Assembly (NCBI GenBank): GCA_945903675.1 | Contig: CAMDOP010000001.1 | Location: 1 to 41,303, forward strand | Source: Crenothrix polyspora | Lineage (GTDB): Bacteria > Pseudomonadota > Gammaproteobacteria > Methylococcales > Methylomonadaceae | Direction: 5' to 3' | DNA length: 41,303 bases | Part shown: positions 15,866 to 24,116 of the stretch, in pieces | Layout of the letters: each line of letters begins with the position of its first letter | How positions within the stretch are numbered: position 1 is the first letter of the stretch | Position numbers and translations under genes: made by a program | Notes under the pieces: model-generated | Seen by the model: only the letters and a program-made list of their open reading frames with translations | Told to the model about the DNA's origin: nothing | The model's database searches: none

Positions 15866-17740
15866 TATCTTGTGATAAATGTCCGCACCTTCTTCAAGGA
15901 ACTGTTTAGATTTCTCATCCATTCCTTGTTTTAGTGCTTCATTTTCATCATCTATACCTTTTGCTTTCGCGTAATCACGGACATCCTGACTAATTTTCAT
16001 AGAGCAGAAGTGAGGACCACACATAGAGCAAAAATGAGCGACTTTTGCTGAATCCTTAGGTAAGGTCTCATCATGAAATTCACGCGCTTTTTCCGGATCA
16101 AGACCTATATTAAACTGATCTTCCCAACGGAATTCAAAACGAGCTTTAGACATAGCATTATCACGAGCTTGTGCACCGGGATGACCTTTAGCCAAATCAG
16201 CAGCATGAGCAGCAATTTTATAAGTCACGATACCTTCACGTACATCTTGTTTGTTCGGTAAGCCTAAATGCTCTTTTTGTGTGACATAACACAACATAGC
16301 ACAACCATACCAACCGATATTTGCCGCACCTATAGCTGAAGTAATATGATCATAACCAGGCGCTATATCGGTCGTTAAAGGACCTAACGTATAAAAAGGT
16401 GCTTCACCACATTCTTCTAACTGTTTTTCCATATTGATTTTAATCATGTGCAAAGGCACATGACCCGGGCCTTCAATCATGGTTTGGATGTCATGTTTCC
16501 AAGCGATTTTTGTTAACTCACCTAAGGTTTCTAGCTCGCCAAATTGTGCAGCATCGTTTGCATCATAAATAGAACCAGGTCTTAAGCCGTCACCCAATGA
16601 GAATGACACGTCATAAGCTTTCATAATTTCGCAAATCTCTTCAAAATGCGTATATAAAAAGCTTTCAGTATGATGGGCTAAACACCATTTCGCCATAATT
16701 GAACCACCGCGCGAAACGATACCTGTCATGCGCTTTGCAGTAAGTGGTACATGGTGTAAACGAACGCCCGCATGGATAGTAAAGTAATCAACGCCCTGCT
16801 CTGCTTGTTCAATTAAGGTATCGCGAAAAATCTCCCAAGTCAGGTCTTCAGCTTTACCGTTAACTTTTTCTAGCGCTTGATAGATTGGCACGGTACCGAT
16901 AGGAACGGGTGAGTTACGCAGTATCCATTCACGAGTTTCATGAATATTTTTACCCGTTGATAAATCCATAATGGTATCGCCGCCCCAGCGAATACCCCAA
17001 AGCATTTTCTCTACTTCTTCATCGATAGAGGACGTTACTGCAGAATTACCTAGATTACCGTTTATTTTAACTAAGAAATTGCGACCTATAATCATAGGTT
17101 CTAATTCTGGATGATTGATGTTGCAAGGAATAATCGCGCGACCTCTTGCGACTTCGTCTCGCACAAACTCAGCAGTAATAACATCGGGAATAGCGGCTCC
17201 AAAAGAGTCACCAGGGTGTTGACCCTTCCATAAGTCACGCATCTCTTCCATCTTCTGGTTTTCGCGTATAGCGATAAATTCCATTTCCGGGGTAATAATG
17301 CCTTGCCTTGCATAATGCATTTGTGAAACATTAGCGCCTGCTTTAGCACGACGTGGCTTACGTATATGTTCAAAACGCAAACTTGCTGTCGCTGGATCGT
17401 CTAAACGCTGCTGACCAAACTCTGAACTTGGGCCTGTTAATTCTTCAGTATCATTACGCTCTGCAATCCATGCTGAGCGGATAGCGCCTAGTCCTTTTTT
17501 TAAATCAACTTCAACATTAGGATCAGTATAAACACCCGAGGTATCATAAACATAAAGCGGACCGTTCTTTTCTACAGCACCAAAATGAACAGGTGTATCA
17601 GACAAATTAATTTTGCGCATAGGCACTTGAATGTCAGGACGACTGCCCTGTACATAAATCTTTTCTGATGCCGGATAGGAATCAATTTTTACACTACTGG
17701 CAGTTGTTGCCTCAGCAGTATCATTTAGAACAGCGCTCAT
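15863..17740 (-). CDS. thiC: Phosphomethylpyrimidine synthase ThiC
   Basis: Radical-SAM-type enzyme that converts aminoimidazole ribotide to hydroxymethylpyrimidine phosphate in thiamine synthesis. The likely start is the ATG at 17740, giving 625 residues (E. coli 631) beginning MSAVLNDTAEATT behind GGAG. A longer frame from 17821 would be translated from within the riboswitch and is rejected. The C-terminal iron-sulfur motif CSMCGPHFC, followed by SMKISQDVRDYA, is present and complete. SRGGSIMAKWCLAHH and GDGLRPGS are other family hallmarks. It is controlled by the TPP riboswitch immediately upstream. The stop codon lies within the target duplication of a MITE-like insertion. It is a single gene, convergent with the acyltransferase operon. 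Confidence 0.97.
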   Translation of the reverse strand: MSAVLNDTAEATTASSVKIDSYPASEKIYVQGSRPDIQVPMRKINLSDTPVHFGAVEKNGPLYVYDTSGVYTDPNVEVDLKKGLGAIRSAWIAERNDTEELTGPSSEFGQQRLDDPATASLRFEHIRKPRRAKAGANVSQMHYARQGIITPEMEFIAIRENQKMEEMRDLWKGQHPGDSFGAAIPDVITAEFVRDEVARGRAIIPCNINHPELEPMIIGRNFLVKINGNLGNSAVTSSIDEEVEKMLWGIRWGGDTIMDLSTGKNIHETREWILRNSPVPIGTVPIYQALEKVNGKAEDLTWEIFRDTLIEQAEQGVDYFTIHAGVRLHHVPLTAKRMTGIVSRGGSIMAKWCLAHHTESFLYTHFEEICEIMKAYDVSFSLGDGLRPGSIYDANDAAQFGELETLGELTKIAWKHDIQTMIEGPGHVPLHMIKINMEKQLEECGEAPFYTLGPLTTDIAPGYDHITSAIGAANIGWYGCAMLCYVTQKEHLGLPNKQDVREGIVTYKIAAHAADLAKGHPGAQARDNAMSKARFEFRWEDQFNIGLDPEKAREFHDETLPKDSAKVAHFCSMCGPHFCSMKISQDVRDYAKAKGIDDENEALKQGMDEKSKQFLEEGADIYHKI

Positions 17741-17783
17741 GATTTTACTCCAATAACAATAAAACAAGGCGCAGGGAAGTCTG

Positions 17784-17872
17784 GGCTTTCCTACGCCGGT
17801 ATTAACCGGGGTCAGGTTCAAAGGGTCTCTCTCAGCCTTACGTTCTTATTAAACGAAAAGCACCCCTAGCCT
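17784..17872 (-). promoter_or_regulatory. TPP riboswitch (THI element) of thiC
   Basis: On the minus strand the conserved THI segments occur in order: GGCTAGGGGTGC, GGCTGAGAGAGACCC, TTTGAACCTGA and ACCGGCGTAGGAAAGCC. The closing stem is GGCT/AGCC. The leader continues 44 nt to the thiC ATG. An alternative stem pairs GGCGTAGGAAAG (17797-17786) with CTTCCCTGCGCC (17779-17768), followed by a U-rich stretch (17767-17751). This is a possible terminator that cannot coexist with the aptamer's 3' part. Confidence 0.95.
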
Positions 17873-18032
17873 TTACGGATGTCCGACTAAGTTAAAGGAT
17901 AATGCCACAGATTGCAAGCAAGATCCCATACAGTCATACAATAAAATAATGATGTGTACTTATAAGATATAAAGACTAATCACCATCAATAACGATCAAA
18001 CTATTCTTAGCCTTTATTATTCACTAACAATA

Positions 18033-18923
18033 TTAAGAAAGGTCATGCTCTTTACAAAAATCTTTTAAATAAGCTAAAAAGTCATGTTTTAACTCTTTAT
18101 GTAACAAGGCCTGCTCAACTGTTGCTATTAAAAAACCTAGCTTAGTCCCGCAATCATAACGCTTACCTTCAAATTCATAAGCGAGTACAGTCTCATCTTT
18201 TAATAAGCTTGCTATAGCATCCGTTAATTGAATTTCACCACCCGCACCGCGTTCCGTATATTTAATCTTATCAAAAATAGCGGGGGTTAAAATATAGCGA
18301 CCTACAACGGCTAAATTAGAAGGTGCATGTTCAGGTTTAGGTTTTTCAACAATAAGCTCAATGGGAGCTGATCTATCTATAAACTCATTAATCTTCACAA
18401 TCCCGTAACTAGCCGATTCTGATGGATTAATACGCTCAACACCCAAGATAGATGTTTGTTTTTTCTCGTAAAGTTCAACCATCTGCGCCATACAACCGCG
18501 CTCGCCGTCTTCGACCATATCATCGGCTAAGATGACAGCAAAGGGTTCATCACCAATAACGGAGCGGGCACAATAAACGGCATGCCCTAAACCTAAAGCT
18601 TCTGCTTGACGAATAAAAACATAAGACACATTAGGGGGCACAATACCACGCAATAACGCTAGCAACTCCTTCTTACCTCTTTCTTCTAGTTCTTTTTCTA
18701 GCTCATAAGCCTTGTCAAAATGATCCATAATGACATTCTTACTACGCCCAGTAATAAATACCATAGTATCAATACCTGCGGCTACCGCTTCTTCTACCGC
18801 GTACTGAATCAACGGCTTATCTACAATAGGTAACATTTCCTTTGGACAGGCTTTGGTGGCCGGTAAAAAACGCGTGCCTAAACCCGCGACAGGAAAAACA
18901 GCTTTAGTAATCTTTTTGCTCAT
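18033..18923 (-). CDS. galU: UTP-glucose-1-phosphate uridylyltransferase
   Basis: Forms UDP-glucose from UTP and glucose-1-phosphate, a precursor for exopolysaccharide and glycolipids. The 296 residues match bacterial GalU. The nucleotidyltransferase signature AVFPVAGLGTRFLPATKACPKEM is at about residues 8-30, with FVITGR-like VFITGRSKNVIMDHFD near 56, AVILADDMV near 128 and EKPKPEHAPSNLAVVGRYI near 193. The start has GGAAG ten bases upstream. It lies 71 bp after the end of the manC frame on the same strand, so both sugar-nucleotide enzymes are probably co-expressed. This supports the exopolysaccharide context suggested by the PEP-CTERM protein. Confidence 0.96.
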   Translation of the reverse strand: MSKKITKAVFPVAGLGTRFLPATKACPKEMLPIVDKPLIQYAVEEAVAAGIDTMVFITGRSKNVIMDHFDKAYELEKELEERGKKELLALLRGIVPPNVSYVFIRQAEALGLGHAVYCARSVIGDEPFAVILADDMVEDGERGCMAQMVELYEKKQTSILGVERINPSESASYGIVKINEFIDRSAPIELIVEKPKPEHAPSNLAVVGRYILTPAIFDKIKYTERGAGGEIQLTDAIASLLKDETVLAYEFEGKRYDCGTKLGFLIATVEQALLHKELKHDFLAYLKDFCKEHDLS

Positions 18924-18994
18924 GTTCTACTTCCATTATTTAATTAGTAAGAGACAGGATGAATATTAGATATTAATTTGATTGTTATAGCATA

Positions 18995-20395
18995 CTAAAC
19001 ACGACCATACTGATCATCAAAACGGACAATATCATCTTCACCTAAATAACTACCTGATTGAACTTCAACAATTTCCAAGGGAATAACACCTGGATTTTCA
19101 AGGCAGTGGATAACACCTAATGGGATATAAGTAGACTCATTTTCGGTTATTAATAGGGTCTCTTCACCCTTAGTCACCAAGGCCGTACCTTTAACAACCA
19201 CCCAATGCTCTGCTCGATGATGATGCCGCTGCAGGGACAATTTAGCACCGGGCTTGACTATAATACGCTTAGTCTGATGACGCTCACCACAATCAACCAA
19301 ATCATAGTTACCCCATGGCCTTGAGGCTTTTCTATGCAAGTCAGCTTCACTACGTCCCAGTTGTTTTAATTGATCAACAATTTGTTTGACCTCTTGGACT
19401 CTATCCTTGGGCGAAATCATCACGGCATCGGCAGTTTCTACGACCACTAAATCATGCACGCCAATAACAGCGACCAACTTACTTTGGGCATGGATAAACG
19501 AATTATGACTATCAACCGTTAATACATCCCCGCTAATGGCATTGCCATTAGCATCTTTATCAGTAACATCCCATAAAGCAGACCATGAACCTACATCATT
19601 CCAACCAGCATCCAACGGAATAACAACCGCCTTGTCGGTTTTTTCCATGACCGCATAATCAATAGAGTCAGCAGGACAACTAGCGAATAATTCCTTATCT
19701 AAGCGCACAAAATCCAAATCAACCTTTGCCTCAGCCAAGGTGAGTCGACAAACCCGAAGCATCTCAGGATTAAATTTTTCTAATTCAGTTAAGAAAGTTC
19801 CCGCTTTAAAGGCGAACATACCACTATTCCAGTAATAATCACCACTAGCCACATACTGGTTTGCCGTCTTTGCATCTGGTTTTTCAACAAAGGCTGCCAC
19901 ACCAAAAGCTGAGCCATACTTAACAGTATCTCGTTTAATGTAGCCATAGCCCGTTTCTGCTTGATTAGGAACGATGCCAAAGGTCACCATAAAACCTTGC
20001 TCTGCCAATAGTTTGGCTTGTTCAATGGCGGCATGAAAAGCTACCAAGTCACTAATAACATGATCTGCCGGCAGAATGAGTATGATATCTTCATCTGATT
20101 GGGCACTAAGAGCTGCCATAGTTACGGCTGGAGCGGTATTTTTACCCATTGGTTCCAAAATAATAGCCGCTGGTTTTGCCTCGATTTCCAATAACTGTTC
20201 TGCCATCATAAAACGATGATGTTCATTACAGACAGCAATCGGAGCTTTTAATCCTGTTATGCCTGTCAATCTTAGAAGTGTTTCCTGAACCATCGTATAG
20301 CTGGAAACTAATGGCAGAAATTGTTTTGGGTACTGTCCGCGAGAAAGTGGCCACAGGCGTGTTCCTGAACCACCCGATAAAATAACGGGAATCAT
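18995..20395 (-). CDS. manC: Mannose-1-phosphate guanylyltransferase / mannose-6-phosphate isomerase
   Basis: Bifunctional type II PMI/GMP enzyme that makes GDP-mannose. The preferred start is ATG 20395 (MIPVILSGGSGTRLWPL), because AAGGA lies just upstream and homologs begin there; the upstream ATG at 20413 would add six residues. Of 466 residues, the N-terminal part is the guanylyltransferase (SGGSGTRLWPLS, EPMGKNTAPA near 84, FVEKPD near 168). The C-terminal ~110 residues form the isomerase cupin, with RPWGNYD, KPGAKLSLQRHHHRAEHW carrying metal-binding histidines, and a final PLEIVEVQSGSYLGEDDIVR. Neighbouring galU supplies UDP-glucose. It is not obviously part of a full polysaccharide cluster in this window. 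Confidence 0.95.
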   Translation of the reverse strand: MIPVILSGGSGTRLWPLSRGQYPKQFLPLVSSYTMVQETLLRLTGITGLKAPIAVCNEHHRFMMAEQLLEIEAKPAAIILEPMGKNTAPAVTMAALSAQSDEDIILILPADHVISDLVAFHAAIEQAKLLAEQGFMVTFGIVPNQAETGYGYIKRDTVKYGSAFGVAAFVEKPDAKTANQYVASGDYYWNSGMFAFKAGTFLTELEKFNPEMLRVCRLTLAEAKVDLDFVRLDKELFASCPADSIDYAVMEKTDKAVVIPLDAGWNDVGSWSALWDVTDKDANGNAISGDVLTVDSHNSFIHAQSKLVAVIGVHDLVVVETADAVMISPKDRVQEVKQIVDQLKQLGRSEADLHRKASRPWGNYDLVDCGERHQTKRIIVKPGAKLSLQRHHHRAEHWVVVKGTALVTKGEETLLITENESTYIPLGVIHCLENPGVIPLEIVEVQSGSYLGEDDIVRFDDQYGRV

Positions 20396-20550
20396 AATAT
20401 TTTCCTTAGGCATTAAATATGAATTGGATCTTTTAAATTAAATGCATTTTTTTATTTTAGCATTGCTTTGCCATATACATTAAACCAATTTAAGTTTAGA
20501 AATATATAAACGATTTTCTAAATAACTCAAAAGTATTTACAGTTGTTAAT

Positions 20551-21165
20551 TCAAGCTCTAGCATTTGCAATCAAACCTCGCTGCACGAGCAAATCGATCA
20601 CATGCTCAACACTTACAGATAACGATTGCTCATGGGTATTAACTATCAATTCTGGATTATCAGATATTTGGTAAGGAGAACCGATACCAGTAAAGAAAGG
20701 AATCTCAGCGGCTCTAGCTTTTTTATACAATCCTTTTATATCCCGCTCCTCACAAATTTCAATTGGACATAATCAATATATTTCTAAAAATTCCCTTGTG
20801 TCACTTGCTTTCTAGCTATTTCACGACCGGATATTAACGGTGAAATAAATGCTGTTAATGTAATAATGCACGCGTCAGTCATTAACTTGACTAACTCACC
20901 AACTCGCCTAATATTCCCAGTACGATCAAGATCTGTAAAACCAAGATCACCACATAGACCTTGACGAGCATTGTCACCATCGAGGACATAAGTGCAGCCC
21001 CTATTTGTATAAATAATCTTCTAAAGCATGAGCCAATGTTGATTTACCGGAATCTGATAAACCAGTAAACAAAATAATAGCACTTTTATGAGCATGCAAA
21101 ACCTCTCTACCTATCCTAGAGACGCTCGCATAATGCCAAACGGAATGTGTACTTTTGTTTGTCAT
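20551..21165 (-). pseudogene. cysC: Broken adenylylsulfate kinase gene (cysC)
   Basis: Translating the minus strand piecewise recovers an APS kinase. It begins MTNKSTHSVWHYASVSRIGRE at 21165, with P-loop FTGLSDSGKST and ALEDYLYK. After a frameshift with an in-frame TAG it continues as GCTYVLDGDNARQGLCGDLGF, DRTGNIRRVGELVKL and ISPLISGREIARKQV. After further shifts near 20790 it reads CPIEICEERDIKG, LYKKARAAEIPFFTGI and a normal C-terminus. At least two frame breaks and two stops make it non-functional unless they are sequencing errors. The total span (615 bp) is close to an intact cysC. No other sulfate-assimilation gene adjoins it. Confidence 0.85.
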
Positions 21166-21195
21166 AGTAAGTTATGTGATTTAAATTAAGTGTAC

Positions 21196-22152
21196 TCAAG
21201 GATATTTTTTTTCAAACTCAGTAATAAATAAGGGCAATTTCTCATAAGGCAAATGATTAATGCCAGCAGCACCCTTACGACCGCCACCTGTAGAAAATAA
21301 TGAGCACAACTCATCTGCACCAGTCTTATTAACTAACGGAGCACGCACGCTAATTTGATAGCCACCGATAGCGTTATAACTAATAATGGCATGAGCTCGA
21401 ATCGGCATTTTATTTGCCACTACATTACTAAATACGCCACTTATACGCCTTGCCCAAGCCTCATCCGGTAATCTATAAATAGCAATGGTCGAAGTACAAT
21501 ATTCTTCTTTAATGGCTTCTGCTTTAGCTATATCTTCTGCATACATCTCTACGAGTAAAGAATAGCTACTATCATTAGCCGCCATATAGTCAAACGGATT
21601 CATATAGGCTAGTAATTCTTTATATAAAAAATCAGGCGGGAAGTGTAAATCGCTAACTGCGTTACCACAACCGTTATAATTAAGACAAACCCCTAATGCC
21701 CTAAGTTGGTTTAGTTGCTGAGCCGTTATTGATAGTTGCGATGCAAGTCGCTCCGCACTATTTATGAGATTATCTCCAAATGCAGCTATCACTGCCCATG
21801 TACTAAACTTACCTCCCAAATATTGATCCATCAACAAACTCGTACATGTATTAGCAGCTGTATCAATTAAAGTGTTAAGCCTGGCATGTTGAGGAATCAG
21901 TCCCGTTTCATGATGATCAACATATAATACGGATGCTCCTTGTTGGAGTATTCTGTCTAAGTCCCTACGATTCTTTTGTAAAGAAATATCTAATACTGTC
22001 ACGGAATCGTTATATTGAACCTCAACTCGTTTCAAAAGTTGAATATCTCTTTTTACACCCGTAACCAACTTAGTCTGGGCAGGATTCGCCAAGCGTAATT
22101 GTACAAGTGCACAAATGCCATCTGCATCGCCATTAAAAACATCAATTTGCAA
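21196..22152 (-). CDS. DHH family phosphoesterase
   Basis: Soluble DHH/DHHA1 phosphoesterase-like protein of 318 residues; substrates of this subgroup are not established. The metal motifs of the DHH domain are visible: FNGDADGICAL at about 5-15, TVLDISL at 52-58 and VDHHETG at 78-84, with a C-terminal DHHA1 glycine motif STGGGRKGAAGI near 290. Translation probably starts at TTG 22152: GGTGGGAG is well spaced upstream, no in-frame ATG lies before the first motif, and the resulting N-terminus (MQIDVFNGDADG) is typical. It lies directly upstream of the cysC remnant on the same strand and divergent from the AI-2E permease. Confidence 0.88.
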   Translation of the reverse strand: MQIDVFNGDADGICALVQLRLANPAQTKLVTGVKRDIQLLKRVEVQYNDSVTVLDISLQKNRRDLDRILQQGASVLYVDHHETGLIPQHARLNTLIDTAANTCTSLLMDQYLGGKFSTWAVIAAFGDNLINSAERLASQLSITAQQLNQLRALGVCLNYNGCGNAVSDLHFPPDFLYKELLAYMNPFDYMAANDSSYSLLVEMYAEDIAKAEAIKEEYCTSTIAIYRLPDEAWARRISGVFSNVVANKMPIRAHAIISYNAIGGYQISVRAPLVNKTGADELCSLFSTGGGRKGAAGINHLPYEKLPLFITEFEKKYP

Positions 22153-22281
22153 AAAAAACTCCCACCTCTAATTGCCGCTGAGTATTTTACCTGACTAATG
22201 CGTTAAATAAAAACTTCATAACTAAAAGCCTATTTTTAGAGGTAGAATAACTACAGAAACAGCCTTAATTTTCTTATCTTT

Positions 22282-23385
22282 ATGACAAATCAAACATCAT
22301 CATTAAATTTGCGTTTTTTTTCTGCCTCTTTAAATCGCATACTACCCAATGCACAAGCCGTTTACTTAGCTATTATATTAATCGTTAGCTTTGTACTTAT
22401 TTATACTTTATCCGATTTATTAATGCCCGTTTTTGCCTCTATTGTCTTTGCCTATTTGCTGGAAGGTCTAGTAGGGAAAATAATGAACTTAGGTCTACCT
22501 CGTTTACCTGCTGTGTATTTAGTATTTTCATGCTTCATGACTTGCTTAGGTTTTTTATTATTTTATTTAATGCCTTTGGTTTCACAACAAGCTATTGAAC
22601 TCATTCAAAATATCCCAGAAATCCTTAACCGAACGCAAGCTCTAGTTATGCGTTTACCAGAACTATACCCCAAAATAATTTCTGAAAATAAAATCCAACA
22701 AATGACTGTTGCTATACAACAAGAGTTATTAAATTATGGTCAAAATGTACTTTCATTATCTGCTGCCTCTGTCGTAGGCATTGTCAGTGCAATAATTTAT
22801 TTATTTTTAGTGCCGATGATGGTTTTTTTCTTTTTAAAAGATAAAAAAATATTAATAGACTGGTTTTTACAGTTTATGCCTAAGCAAAGGTATTTGACCG
22901 TGCGAGTATGGGAAGAGGTAGATATACAAATTGGAAATTATGTACGCGGTAAATTTTCTGAGGTATTAATTCTTTGGTTTGTCAGTTTTGTAACTTTTGC
23001 AAGTATGGGCTTAAATTACGCTATGCTATTAGCTGTATTAATGGGCATACAGGTAATCATTCCTTATATAGGCGCTACACTTATTACTTTTCCAGTGCTT
23101 GGAGTCGCTTATTTTCAATGGGGCCTAAGTGGCGATCAATTTATGTACTTAGTCATTGCTTATTCAATTATTCAGGCTTTAGATGGTGTTATTCTGGTAC
23201 CGGTATTGTTTTCTGAAGCTGTCAACTTACATGCTATAGCCATTATTGTAGCTATTTTATTTTTTGGTGGAGTATGGGGGTTTTGGGGAGTTTTCTTTGC
23301 CATTCCCTTAGCAACGGTTGTTAAAGCTGTCCTAACCGCTTGGCCAAGATTGGGTGATACCAATACGGAAATTTCTTCATATTAA
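22282..23385 (+). CDS. AI-2E family (PerM-like) transporter
   Basis: Inner-membrane protein of 367 residues with about seven to eight membrane segments. Hydrophobic pairs lie near 27-70 and 77-105, followed by a long amphipathic region (about 110-165) and then clustered helices to the end. Family patterns include LIYTLSDLLMPVFASIVFAYLLEG near 40-62 and the C-terminal block IIPYIGATLITFPVL, with GVILVPVLFSEAVNLH and ILFFGGVWGFWGVFFAIPLA. Members export diverse solutes, some acting as Na+/H+ antiporters; the substrate here is unknown. A basic N-terminus of about 25 residues precedes the first helix. No co-directional partner follows. Confidence 0.9.
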   Translation: MTNQTSSLNLRFFSASLNRILPNAQAVYLAIILIVSFVLIYTLSDLLMPVFASIVFAYLLEGLVGKIMNLGLPRLPAVYLVFSCFMTCLGFLLFYLMPLVSQQAIELIQNIPEILNRTQALVMRLPELYPKIISENKIQQMTVAIQQELLNYGQNVLSLSAASVVGIVSAIIYLFLVPMMVFFFLKDKKILIDWFLQFMPKQRYLTVRVWEEVDIQIGNYVRGKFSEVLILWFVSFVTFASMGLNYAMLLAVLMGIQVIIPYIGATLITFPVLGVAYFQWGLSGDQFMYLVIAYSIIQALDGVILVPVLFSEAVNLHAIAIIVAILFFGGVWGFWGVFFAIPLATVVKAVLTAWPRLGDTNTEISSY

Positions 23386-23671
23386 GTCCAACTCACTTAC
23401 CATATCTCTTTAACTCTTACTTGAGTGTTAGAAAATAAGAATGAATCAATTTGAATTATAAGTTTTCACTAACAGATTATTTTCACTAGACCCTTAATTA
23501 CTTGGAAAGTCTATTTTTGATATAGTCGTGATATGACACCAAAAAATTTTTGGATGTATAAGAGTAATTGACATGGTACTTAGAGCATATACATAGCTTC
23601 AATCGACGTAGTTATTATATTTTGTCATGACTAGCTACATAGGATTTAAAACTCGACCCTTACCACAAAGC

Positions 23672-23732
23672 AAAAAAACCTAACAACATTGCATATAATG
23701 CTACCTCAGCTATTATATGCAATGTTGTTAGG
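23672..23732 (-). terminator. Terminator of the rpsA-ihfB end, 21-bp perfect stem
   Basis: Arms at 23679-23699 and 23712-23732 are perfectly complementary over 21 bp with a 12-nt loop. Seven A residues (23672-23678) provide a U7 tail on the minus strand. It starts nine bases after the ihfB stop. The stem is unusually long for an intrinsic terminator. Confidence 0.92.
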
Positions 23733-23741
23733 TTGCTTAAA

Positions 23742-24047
23742 TTAATCAGCTATTTCATATTTATCTCTGGCTGCATCTACGCGATCGCGTAATTCTTTGC
23801 CAGGCTTAAAGTGTGGGACATGTTTTTCAGACAAACTCACTGACTCACCTGTTTTTGGATTTCGACCAATTCGAGGAGGTCTTTTATGTAGAGAAAAGCT
23901 ACCAAACCCTCTAATCTCAATTCTTTTACCAGAAGATAATGCTTGATTCATTTTTTCAATCACGCACTTTACAGCAAGCTCTACATCTTTCAATGCTAGA
24001 TAGGGTTGTTTTTTAGCTAGGGATTCGATTAACTCTGATTTTGTCAC
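23742..24047 (-). CDS. ihfB: Integration host factor subunit beta
   Basis: DNA-bending nucleoid protein that pairs with IhfA. The 101-residue product has the HU/IHF fold: MTKSELIESLAKKQP at the start, RIEIRGFGSFSLHKRPPRIG at about 42-61 and GRNPKTGE with the DNA-intercalating proline loop near 61-68. The C-terminal tail is slightly longer than in E. coli IhfB (94 residues), ending KYEIAD. It is the last gene of the supraoperon, separated from rpsA by 69 bp containing a terminator-like hairpin. The conserved rpsA-ihfB pairing supports the beta assignment over HU. Confidence 0.96.
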   Translation of the reverse strand: MTKSELIESLAKKQPYLALKDVELAVKCVIEKMNQALSSGKRIEIRGFGSFSLHKRPPRIGRNPKTGESVSLSEKHVPHFKPGKELRDRVDAARDKYEIAD

Positions 24048-24059
24048 ATATTATCCTGT

Positions 24060-24097
24060 AAAAAAGCAAGAGGCCCTGCTATATAACAGGACCTCTT
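24060..24097 (-). terminator. Intrinsic terminator/attenuator between rpsA and ihfB
   Basis: In the minus-strand RNA, AAGAGGUCCUG and CAGGGCCUCUU (24097-24087 and 24078-24068) pair over 11 bp with one G-U wobble around an 8-nt loop. They are followed by GC and then U6 (24065-24060). It begins about 20 bases after the rpsA stop, and partial read-through would feed ihfB. Confidence 0.82.
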
Positions 24098-24116
24098 TAA
24101 TACTTGCTTGCTTAAT

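Noticed and set aside
17741..17821. 27-codon N-terminal extension of thiC
   Set aside because: It would start inside the TPP riboswitch. The ATG at 17740 has GGAG and gives the expected protein length.
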